This document shows, in pieces, positions 8,001 to 14,116 of a DNA stretch of 15,780 nt (position 1 is the stretch's first letter; the number at the start of each line of letters is the position of its first letter). The DNA is taken from positions 1 through 15,780 of the forward strand of contig CALLPZ010000170.1 of NCBI GenBank assembly GCA_938015405.1, written 5' to 3'. This DNA comes from an uncultured Pseudanabaenaceae cyanobacterium. GTDB taxonomy: Bacteria; Cyanobacteriota; Cyanobacteriia; PCC-9006; JAAUQQ01. The position numbers and the translations under genes were made by a program. The notes below the pieces were generated by a model. That model was not told the origin of the DNA. It did no database searches and saw nothing but the letters and a program-made list of their open reading frames with translations.

Positions 8001-9484
8001 TGGTCAAAGGTCCAGCTATCTAGTTCATTCCCGCCGAGGTTGACGATGACTTCAGAGTTACCGTCGTTTTCATCGTGGTAACCGACGAAGATATCGAAAG
8101 TGCCTGAGAAGTCGAGCTGCTGTTGAGCGGAGCCCGTGCCGTCATCACCGTCTGCTTTGAGAGAAACAAGCTGACCATTGGAGACGATCGCATTAGACTC
8201 CACCTGATAGCCGGACAGGTTCATGTTCTCAACTTCCAGACGCACCGGCTCTGATGGTTGGGGAGGCTCGGGTTGAGGAGGGGCCTCCACCGGGACAAAT
8301 TCAATTTTGTCGAGGCGAGCAAATTCCCCTGCCTCTTCGAAGCCCTGTACTTGGAAGGTTTCACCGGCATTAACGGTGATGCTGCTGCCCACTTGGCTAC
8401 GGACTCGATTTCCGGCGTACATCCAGTTGCTGCCCAAGTCCTGATTGAGGACAGCACTGTCTAGGGTCTGGCTACCAATCGTGGTCTCAAACCGAGAGGT
8501 GCCGTCGTTTTCGTCATAGTAAGTGAGGAAAACATCGTAGGTACCACTGAAGTCGACCTGAGTGGAAACCGTACCAATATCATTGGCAATGCCGCCTTTG
8601 AGGGAGACCACTTGTCCATCGACAGGGCTATTTTCGATGACGTAGTTACTGCTGAGGGTGAGGGCTTCAGCTTCGAGGGTAATGGTTTCGCCTGAGTTAC
8701 CAGGATTCGGGGGGGCAACATCGTTATCACGAATGGTGACAGTAGCCTGGCTCTGGCTACCGATGCTGGCGCCGCCACTGGGGCTCACCAGGCTAATGCT
8801 GAAATTTTCGTCGCCTTCCACAATGGCATCATCGATGATGGGCAGGGTCACGGTTTTGCTCGTCTCGCCTTCTGCAAAGCTGACCGAGACTTCTCCGCTG
8901 ACGTAGTCTGCGGTGGTGGCGCTACCCTCATTGAGTTGTACCAAAGCTGACACAGCCCCATCGCTGCCCCCGCTGCGGGAGACGGTCACTTGGGCCGTGC
9001 TGCTGCCGTCTTCGTTGAGGCTGTAGGTCGTTGCACCAAAGGCGAGTTCACCTGGTTGGGGAGCGGGGGGATTGTCTCCCTTGGGCACAAATTCGATGTA
9101 GTCGACACGGACGGCCTCGTTATCTTTTCTAAAGCCGTTAATTTCTAGCTTTTGGCCCGGCGCAATGGCCACATCAGTGCCAACCTGGCGTCGGTAAAAG
9201 CTTTCCTCTAGAGAATTATTATCGTTGTTGACTAGGGCCCAGTATCGAAGGGTGGTGCCGTTTAGCTTGACGCCGAGTTGCCCGGTGCCATTCTTCTCGT
9301 CGTAATAGCCAATGAAAACGTCATAGGTGCCATCGAGATCCAGAGTTGTTTGGGCCTTTCCTCGAGAACCAATGTCGGCATCCAGTAAGCTGATCAGCGT
9401 ATTACCCGAAGCTATGTCATTGGTTTCTACGCCAAAAGTTGTAAGGTCAAAGTTCTCGGCTTCTAGGCGAATTGGCGTTCCCAT
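5063..9484 (-). CDS. Modular surface polysaccharide lyase-like protein (4 CBM-like, 2 Calx-beta, heparinase II/III-like)
   Basis: The 1473 residues divide into CBM6/35-like module A (4-135), Calx-beta (145-255), modules B (267-398) and C (413-545), a Glu-Pro linker (550-572), module D (581-713), a second Calx-beta (719-832), a catalytic-type region (about 837-1420) and an Asn-Pro-Leu-rich tail. Modules open with LEAE or similar and close with D-x-I/V-E-F. Calx-beta domains show the SF-A-x-GE-x-SKTV pattern and bind calcium in known cases. The last region looks like an alpha/alpha toroid plus beta-sandwich of heparinase II/III-like lyases: YARTWLAREASMMYQLTDD, then SNWTAVTRGAE (992-1002) and EGNGYLTYG (1042-1050). 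These families cleave uronic-acid polysaccharides by beta-elimination. The usual second-half H-x-H motif is not seen. No signal peptide is present, and none is encoded upstream in frame before a stop at 9560-9562. The exact lyase family and substrate are unknown. Confidence 0.82.
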   Translation of the reverse strand: MGTPIRLEAENFDLTTFGVETNDIASGNTLISLLDADIGSRGKAQTTLDLDGTYDVFIGYYDEKNGTGQLGVKLNGTTLRYWALVNNDNNSLEESFYRRQVGTDVAIAPGQKLEINGFRKDNEAVRVDYIEFVPKGDNPPAPQPGELAFGATTYSLNEDGSSTAQVTVSRSGGSDGAVSALVQLNEGSATTADYVSGEVSVSFAEGETSKTVTLPIIDDAIVEGDENFSISLVSPSGGASIGSQSQATVTIRDNDVAPPNPGNSGETITLEAEALTLSSNYVIENSPVDGQVVSLKGGIANDIGTVSTQVDFSGTYDVFLTYYDENDGTSRFETTIGSQTLDSAVLNQDLGSNWMYAGNRVRSQVGSSITVNAGETFQVQGFEEAGEFARLDKIEFVPVEAPPQPEPPQPSEPVRLEVENMNLSGYQVESNAIVSNGQLVSLKADGDDGTGSAQQQLDFSGTFDIFVGYHDENDGNSEVIVNLGGNELDSWTFDQQLGSNWISAGNGVRRQIAAGQAITSGQLLEILGQEEAGEYARLDYVEFIPTSGTTPAPEPEPEPEPEPEPAPEPEPGDGGNGNNNAIRIEAEDLALSNYRISSNSDSSGGQLISFEGGSSGERGTGTTTLDLDGTYQIFVGHYDQNDGKAQMSVKLNGKTVRYWALVQDKGTADINADSFTRYQAGDIQQITPGTQLQVFGLEKDGDSAAIDYVEFVPVDLSTLPGRLEFSKANYIANENGSPAAEVTINRILGTGGTISATLNLTGDTATAGSDFNGDPITVSFAPGEESKTVLIPITNDATPEFTERVNLQLTNPTGGATLGNLSEAQFTIVDDEENLEPRLYIGDGKIDDIKAAIQVAGSHHQQAFAAMQARVDQNDWQVYDENLNDGNKNYARTWLAREASMMYQLTDDPAYAQIAYGALREVYDSPGFTNANITSDKGLTRAMIALGFAISYDWAAKAWTPEQRAWVKGKLVEGLDSWESFSHPNVRAPFASNWTAVTRGAEIVTMLALGEEAVRSDRYALIKNELNQHILNGYGDYGYNQEGNGYLTYGGSVLATAVNALRSTGDTDLDAAFESKEFWKLPLYGSVFNAEQESVQYGVGQVRFNAEGWTSFMFADVPEAQQGYYKYVYDRARGVNNPAADGDKFEHTRSATTWSLIYYPTENVTALDPDSNPNEFQHLLASEEKGGYFLRNRWQDADDTLVSLIGDFESEPNAWNRAEAFNLGLHAYGDRFIAGPESGTDANVYSTLLVDGNIPRQTDNGRQEFSEANATGGYVIVDGGQAYERLGIDSAKRHLDVEFNPDGSTLLTTLDKIRDTSSHSYSWQINVGETLDDGGISVSTGSEGGLQTFLLTSADGDYVKGWVLEPSNVTLDAGDPLRITTTGVNTDLWVAMLTGQGTAPTANVVGSGLDAKLTVANNEVYYDADSDRIISNYLGAIATTNQQQLLANPLSNTSSNPLNSTVNPLDSNVGLPN
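7346..7744 (-). repeat. CBM-like module D of the modular lyase
   Basis: This codes residues 581-713. It contains HYDQNDGKA, VRYWALVQDKG and AIDYVEFVP, matching module A. Like A it is followed directly by a Calx-beta domain, so an A-Calx pair appears to have been copied as a unit. Confidence 0.75.
7769..7837 (-). repeat. Glu-Pro repeat linker
   Basis: The DNA is an imperfect hexamer array (GGCTCG-type units on the plus strand) that encodes alternating Pro and Glu, residues 550-572. It is a stiff, low-complexity spacer between modules C and D. Its copy number is likely to vary between strains by slippage. Confidence 0.85.
7850..8248 (-). repeat. CBM-like module C of the modular lyase
   Basis: This codes residues 413-545. 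It contains YHDENDGNS, LGSNWISAGNGVRRQ and QEEAGEYARLDYVEF. It is the sister of module B, which precedes it directly, consistent with a tandem duplication. Confidence 0.75.
8291..8686 (-). repeat. CBM-like module B of the modular lyase
   Basis: This codes residues 267-398. It contains YYDENDGTS, LGSNWMYAGNRVRSQ and FEEAGEFARLDKIEF, which match module C closely. The closing motif has DKIEF where the others have DY-I/V-EF. Confidence 0.75.
9080..9475 (-). repeat. CBM-like module A of the modular lyase
   Basis: This codes residues 4-135, the first of four homologous modules. It contains YYDEKNG, RYWALV and the closing VDYIEFVP. By RYWALV and its neighbours it pairs with module D, not with B or C. 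The fold expected from the LEAE start and DYIEF end is a CBM6/35-type beta-sandwich. Confidence 0.75.
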
Positions 9485-9820
9485 GGATGCTCTGATATTA
9501 AATGGACGATTTCGAGGAGGAGTAATGCGTTTCCAGCCGCTGGAGGCTAATAGGGCTGTTTAGCCTGATCGCTCTTTCATCAATACCACCCAGATTTTGG
9601 TCATTAATAACACCCGTGTTTTCTCTGCGTAGTCTTCATAAAACCTTCCTGATATTTACTGAGGAGATAGCTGTAATCAGGGCATAATTCGTTTCTGGTT
9701 GTATTTTTGAAATCCCCCTAGAGATGGCTTTTGTTGAGCTGCCTAAAGTGGGTCACCTGCAAGATGTGGCTTTAGCTAATAATTACTAAGTAAGGGATTC
9801 ATTACATCCGGCTTAAGAAG
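9485..9820. other. Divergent intergenic region between the lyase gene and hemD
   Basis: 336 bases separate the two divergent start codons and must hold both promoters. There is no credible gene. The 24-bp tandem repeat at 9577-9624 lies on the lyase side. On the hemD side the DNA is AT-rich (TAATAATTACTAAGTAAG, about 9778-9795), and AAGAAG sits just before the hemD start as a weak ribosome binding site. I could not fix a -35/-10 pair for either gene. Confidence 0.6.
9577..9624. promoter_or_regulatory. 24-bp imperfect tandem repeat upstream of the lyase gene
   Basis: Two abutting 24-base units, 9577-9600 and 9601-9624, agree at 17 of 24 positions. The conserved core is TCAT-y-AATA-m-CACCC followed by TTTT. 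The repeat ends 93 bases before the lyase start codon, a suitable position for an operator of two direct half-sites about two helical turns apart. It matches no regulator motif I know. Confidence 0.45.
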
Positions 9821-10621
9821 ATGGCTGACTTGGCAGATATTCGGATTTTGGTTACTCGGGCAGCTTCTCAGGCCAGCAGCTTTGGAGTTCTACTGCGTCA
9901 GGCAGGGGCAGAAGTTTTGGAAATGCCGACGATCTCAATTACGCCGCCTTCGACCTGGGAGCCTTTGGATGAAGCGATCGCTCAGTTGGAGCAATGTGAT
10001 TGGTTGATTTTGACCTCTGCCAATGCAGTGTCTTTTTTTATGGACCGTATGGCTGTGGTGGGTCGCCCGAGCTCAGACTTGTCTGGTATAAAAATTTCGG
10101 TTGTGGGTAACAAGACGGCGGTGCGTTTAGCGGAGTACGGACGTCAGCCGGATTTTACACCGCCCAGCTTTGTGGCAGATTCCCTCGTTCAGCATTTCCC
10201 AGAGCCCTTGTCGAGGCAGAAGATTCTGTTTCCTCGGGTGGAGAGCGGTGGACGGCAGGTGTTGGTCAAGGCATTTCGTGGGGCTGGGGCGGCGGTGATG
10301 GAGGTTCCGGCCTATGAGTCTCGTTGCCCAGATGCTGCGGATGCGTTGGTGTTGGCAGCGTTGGGCGATCGCCAAATTCAGGTGGTGACTTTTGCCAGTT
10401 CTAAGACCGTGCGGCATTTTGCCAAGCTGGTGGAGCAAGGCCTAGGGGCGGCTTGGCTGGATTGTTTGGCAGGGGTGGCGATCGCCTCGATTGGTCCCCA
10501 GACTTCAGAGACCTGTCGGCAGTTGTTGGGGCGGGTTGATGTTGAGGCGGAGGAATATACGTTGGAGGGCTTGACCGAGGCCATTGTTCAATATGCAGCG
10601 GCGACTCAATTGCAGAATTAG
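9821..10621 (+). CDS. hemD: Uroporphyrinogen-III synthase
   Basis: HemD closes linear hydroxymethylbilane into uroporphyrinogen III with inversion of ring D, the common precursor of haem, chlorophyll, bilins, sirohaem and corrins. The 266-residue protein has the two-lobed family layout. In the first lobe are ILVTRAASQASSF (9-21) and DWLILTSANAVSFF (60-73). The hinge region holds KISVVGNKTAVRLAEYG (91-107). The second lobe contains VVTFASSKTVRHF (188-200), IASIGPQTSETCR (221-233) and the C-terminal EEYTLEGLTEAI, where Tyr246 corresponds to the conserved tyrosine near the active site. Sequence conservation in this family is low, but these motifs together are convincing. AAGAAG just before the ATG is a weak ribosome binding site. 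It converges on cobA with a 32-base gap. Confidence 0.95.
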   Translation: MADLADIRILVTRAASQASSFGVLLRQAGAEVLEMPTISITPPSTWEPLDEAIAQLEQCDWLILTSANAVSFFMDRMAVVGRPSSDLSGIKISVVGNKTAVRLAEYGRQPDFTPPSFVADSLVQHFPEPLSRQKILFPRVESGGRQVLVKAFRGAGAAVMEVPAYESRCPDAADALVLAALGDRQIQVVTFASSKTVRHFAKLVEQGLGAAWLDCLAGVAIASIGPQTSETCRQLLGRVDVEAEEYTLEGLTEAIVQYAAATQLQN

Positions 10622-10653
10622 CTTGCCGCTGGCTGTATTAGAAGTTGTTGATG

Positions 10654-11412
10654 CTATTGCAAGGGAGAGCTTGTCCATTGCAAAAACTCGCGTAGGCTCA
10701 CCACTTCGCCGACCACAATCACGCAGGGGGAGAGTTTTTCTACCTCTTGCTCTTTCACGCGCTGCTCAATTTCTTCGAGGGTGCCAGTGATGACTTGTTG
10801 CTCGGGTTGACCGGCCCAGCGCACGATGGCGATGGGGGTGTAAGGCGATCGCCCGTGGCTTAGGAGTTGTTGGACAATGGCTCCTAGATTTCGCCCTCCC
10901 ATGAGTAGGACAAGGGTCGGTAACTGAGCCAGAGCTTCCCAGTTGAGTGCCTCGATTTGGTGGGCCGTGAAGACGCCGAAGCCTCGGCTGAGGACAGGAT
11001 CGGTTAAAGGGATGCCAGCTAAAAGGGGGGCTGCTAGGGCAGAAGAGAGTCCGGGTACCACTTCAAAAGCACAGCCTGCCGCTTGGAGGGCTTGAATCTC
11101 TGCGCTGGCGCGACCAAACACAAACGGATCGCCACTTTTGAGACGCACGACCTGTTTACCCTGCTGGCATTGTTCAACCAGCAACTGATTGATTTCTGCT
11201 TGGGGAGTGCTGGGTTGACCGCCTCGCTTGCCGACTTGGATCAGTTGGCAATGGTCGCTGACTTGAGACTGAAGGCGATCGTCGGTTAAGGCATCGTAGA
11301 TGAGACAGTCTGCCTGGCGTAGGTAACGTTGGCCTTGAAGGGTGAGGTAGTCTACTGCTCCAGGACCAGCCCCTAGGAGATAGACCTTTCCTGATGATGA
11401 GGAATTAACCAT
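10654..11412 (-). CDS. cobA: Uroporphyrinogen-III C-methyltransferase (SUMT)
   Basis: CobA uses two S-adenosylmethionine molecules to methylate uroporphyrinogen III at C2 and C7, giving precorrin-2, the entry to sirohaem and cobalamin. The 252-residue protein is a stand-alone SUMT, not fused to a CysG dehydrogenase/ferrochelatase domain or to HemD. Visible motifs are the SAM-binding loop LLGAGPGAVDYLT (12-24), GKRGG (61-65), VRLKSGDPFVFGR (89-101), the EVVPGLSSA turn (117-125) and GIPLTDP followed by FTAHQ. All belong to the tetrapyrrole methylase family and identify SUMT among its members. The start ATG at 11410-11412 has no clear ribosome binding site. It competes with haem and chlorophyll synthesis for the product of hemD, its convergent neighbour. 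Confidence 0.96.
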   Translation of the reverse strand: MVNSSSSGKVYLLGAGPGAVDYLTLQGQRYLRQADCLIYDALTDDRLQSQVSDHCQLIQVGKRGGQPSTPQAEINQLLVEQCQQGKQVVRLKSGDPFVFGRASAEIQALQAAGCAFEVVPGLSSALAAPLLAGIPLTDPVLSRGFGVFTAHQIEALNWEALAQLPTLVLLMGGRNLGAIVQQLLSHGRSPYTPIAIVRWAGQPEQQVITGTLEEIEQRVKEQEVEKLSPCVIVVGEVVSLREFLQWTSSPLQ

Positions 11413-11926
11413 GGGAAAAGAGAGGCGCTAAATTGATAGATCTCATCAGAGAGGAAATCGCTAGCGGAAGGAACTCCATCAGGTTCTAAATCTGTCCTGT
11501 ATGAAGCTAAGGGCTGGAGTCTCGCATTGCAATTTAATAGCTGCTCGACTAGCAAGGGCTCCCTCTAGTTAATTCCAGGAGTTCTCTGGATTGTCTCCGG
11601 TGATTTCCCTGTGGGGTATTGCTCAGGGATGTTGTGGGAGATTTCGGTGCTCCTGCGGTTTGATGGGCTCAAAAACGGTTGCTTTTGGTTGGGCTGGGCT
11701 GAGGTGGTAGTGAGCTTACGGGATCATCGCTTTTCAGGCTGCGTAATTGATAGGTGGGGGTGGGTGGTTACAAGTTCGGAGGCCGTTTATCACAAGTTCA
11801 TGATGCCTGGCGATTTTCTTCGCCTCACGAAAAAGCACATTAGGAATACCGATTTCAAGAGTACTGCCCTAGAGGCCTGTCTCCTCTTGCTCCCGACGTT
11901 CCCTCTAGCGCTAACCATTTTTCACC
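11413..11926. other. 514-base gene-free stretch before the c-di-GMP regulator
   Basis: This lies between divergent cobA and the regulator gene. A 114-codon plus-strand frame (11611-11955) runs through it into the next gene in another frame. It is rich in Trp, Gly and Cys, with no recognisable motif, and is probably not a gene. The stretch contains ACAAGTTC twice (11770-11777 and 11792-11799), 22 bases apart, about 130 bases before the regulator start. No clear promoter or terminator could be fixed. Confidence 0.55.
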
Positions 11927-14116
11927 ATGGTCTCACAGCCGATTTTGATTGTTGACGATACGCCGACAAATCTCCAGGTCCTTTGTACGCTTTTGAGTGA
12001 GGCTGGATTTGAGGTGGCGATCGCTGAGAATGGTGAGATGGCCTTGGAAATTCTCGAGATGATCGAGCCCCAGATGGTGTTACTAGACATCATGATGCCG
12101 GGCCTGGATGGCTATGAAACCTGCCGCCGCTTCAAGGCAGATCCGCGCACGGCGGATATTCCAGTCATCTTTATGTCGGCGCTCTCGGAGGGGCTCAATA
12201 AGGTGAAGGCCTTTGAGGTCGGGGCTGTAGATTACATTACTAAGCCCATTGATACCAGTGAGACCCTAGCCCGAGTGCGGCACCACTTGGCGCTTCAGGC
12301 TGCCCAGGCGGACCTCGCTAAGCTGAATCGGGAGTTGGAAGAGCGTGTACAGCGCCGCACCGAGGAGCTGATGGAAGAGGTGCAAGAGCGCCACCAGGCC
12401 GTCGCACAGTTCCGCTCCATCTTTAAACTGGCACCCATTGGCATGGCGATTACCGATGAGCAGGGGAGTTTTGTGGATGTTAATCAGTCTCTGTGTGACA
12501 CCCTTGGCTTTTCGAATGGTGAATTATTGGGGTTGAGCTGGCGTGACCTACTTCATCCTGAGGATCAACAGTTAGTGCTCCATCCCTTTCAGCATTTGGT
12601 GTTGGGCCATTTAGACGATTTCCAGGTGGAAAGTCGTTGTCTGGACAAGGAGGGCGAAGAAATTCATGGGTTACTCCAGGCGGCCGTTGTGCGCTCTGAG
12701 GGAGAGAAGCCGAACTATATCATTAGCCAATTCATGGACATGACCCACCGCAAACAGGTGGAGGCGGAGCTGCGCCACAGTGCCAACCATGATGATTTAA
12801 CCGGGTTGCCCAATCGAGCTTTTATTAGTGAGCGCTTGAATGAGGCGATCGCGGCCTCCCAGGCGGACCCTAACTATTGTTTTGCCCTCCTTTTCCTAGA
12901 CTTGAATCGCTTCAAGTTAGTCAACGATAGTTTGGGTCACCAGGTGGGTGATCAGCTGCTGATTGCACTCTCCCGCCGGCTCGAAATGGCAGTGCGAGGG
13001 TCTGATGTGATTGGTCGTTTAGGCGGCGATGAGTTTGTCGTAGTCTTGGAAAAGATTTGCTCCATCGAAGATGCAGTGCATGTGGCAGAGCGGATTAACA
13101 CCATGCTCAAGGAACCCTTCGTGTTAGATGAGCACCGTCTGTTTACCAGTGCCAGTATTGGCATCGCCATGGGCACTGCCCAGTATGAGAACTCCGATGA
13201 ACTGCTGCGCAATGCAGATATCGCGATGTACTCTGCCAAGGCTCAAGGTCGAGAAGGAGACTACATCATCTTTGACCGAGGCATGTATGAGCAGGTCTCC
13301 AGTAAGCTTCAGTTGGAGACCGAATTGCGCCGTGCCCTAGAGCAAGAAGAATTCCAGCTGTATTACCAACCCATCGTGGCGACGGAGTCGGGGGCACTAT
13401 TGGGGTTTGAAGCCTTGGTTCGTTGGTTTAGTCCCGAGAAGGGGATGGTGTCTCCTGCTGACTTTATTCCCATCGCAGAAGAGACGGGCCTGATTGTGCC
13501 CTTGGGCGAGTGGATTTTGCGGGAGGCGACGGAGCAGCTGCTGCGCTGGCGACATCTCTCCCCCCAGGCCCAGTCTCTCAAGATGAGCGTGAACTTGTCG
13601 ATTCAGCAGCTCAAGAGCCCAAACTTTTTACAACGTCTTGACGATCTCCTGGCCCATCAGAACTGGGATGCCAAGGGGCTTCAGTTAGAAATTACAGAGA
13701 GTATTTTCATGGAGGATCTGGAGGAACTGCTGGCCTTACTCCAGGGGCTGAAGCAGCGAGGGATTGAGCTCGCTCTGGATGATTTCGGGACTGGATATTC
13801 CTGCCTGAGCTATCTCCATCGCTTTCCTCTGGACCACCTCAAGGTAGACCGAGCCTTTGTTAGTGACATGGGGCCTCAGGGGGAAAATAGCGAGATTGCG
13901 GCCATGGTGATTAACCTGGCCCATCAGTTGGGCATGGGAGCGATCGCTGAGGGTATCGAAGAGCCCCATCAGCGAGAACAGCTCGAACGCATGGGCTGCA
14001 AGGCTTCCCAGGGATACTGGTTCTCCAAGCCTCTCAATGCTGATGCTGCGGAGAAGATGGTGTTGGAGCCACTACCCTGGCTGGAACAGATGAAGATCCT
14101 TCAGTTGGCTGCGTAG
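11927..14116 (+). CDS. Response regulator with PAS, GGDEF and EAL domains (c-di-GMP turnover)
   Basis: The 729 residues run REC (4-122), coiled coil (about 124-160), PAS (about 161-278), GGDEF (about 283-450) and EAL (about 466-715). The receiver has its acidic pair D10/D11, phospho-acceptor D54 (LLDIMMPG), S84 and K106. The GGDEF domain has an intact GGDEF signature (366-370) and an inhibitory RxxD site (R357-D360) five residues before it, so it should be a product-inhibited diguanylate cyclase. The EAL domain has EALVR (495-499), NLS (556-558), EITES (588-592), DDFGTG (618-623), LKVD (638-641) and EGIE (675-678), all expected of an active phosphodiesterase. Phosphorylation by an unknown histidine kinase, and a PAS signal, probably decide the balance. 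No kinase gene is adjacent. The 3' end overlaps the convergent glycosyltransferase gene by 45 bases. Confidence 0.96.
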   Translation: MVSQPILIVDDTPTNLQVLCTLLSEAGFEVAIAENGEMALEILEMIEPQMVLLDIMMPGLDGYETCRRFKADPRTADIPVIFMSALSEGLNKVKAFEVGAVDYITKPIDTSETLARVRHHLALQAAQADLAKLNRELEERVQRRTEELMEEVQERHQAVAQFRSIFKLAPIGMAITDEQGSFVDVNQSLCDTLGFSNGELLGLSWRDLLHPEDQQLVLHPFQHLVLGHLDDFQVESRCLDKEGEEIHGLLQAAVVRSEGEKPNYIISQFMDMTHRKQVEAELRHSANHDDLTGLPNRAFISERLNEAIAASQADPNYCFALLFLDLNRFKLVNDSLGHQVGDQLLIALSRRLEMAVRGSDVIGRLGGDEFVVVLEKICSIEDAVHVAERINTMLKEPFVLDEHRLFTSASIGIAMGTAQYENSDELLRNADIAMYSAKAQGREGDYIIFDRGMYEQVSSKLQLETELRRALEQEEFQLYYQPIVATESGALLGFEALVRWFSPEKGMVSPADFIPIAEETGLIVPLGEWILREATEQLLRWRHLSPQAQSLKMSVNLSIQQLKSPNFLQRLDDLLAHQNWDAKGLQLEITESIFMEDLEELLALLQGLKQRGIELALDDFGTGYSCLSYLHRFPLDHLKVDRAFVSDMGPQGENSEIAAMVINLAHQLGMGAIAEGIEEPHQREQLERMGCKASQGYWFSKPLNADAAEKMVLEPLPWLEQMKILQLAA

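Noticed and set aside
4327..9484. coaE as an operon partner of the modular lyase
   Set aside because: Both lie on the minus strand, but the 124-base gap and unrelated functions give no support for a shared role.
11611..11955. 114-codon plus-strand frame before the c-di-GMP regulator
   Set aside because: It overlaps the start of the regulator gene in another frame, has an unnatural composition (many Trp, Cys and Gly in the first third) and shows no motif or ribosome binding site.
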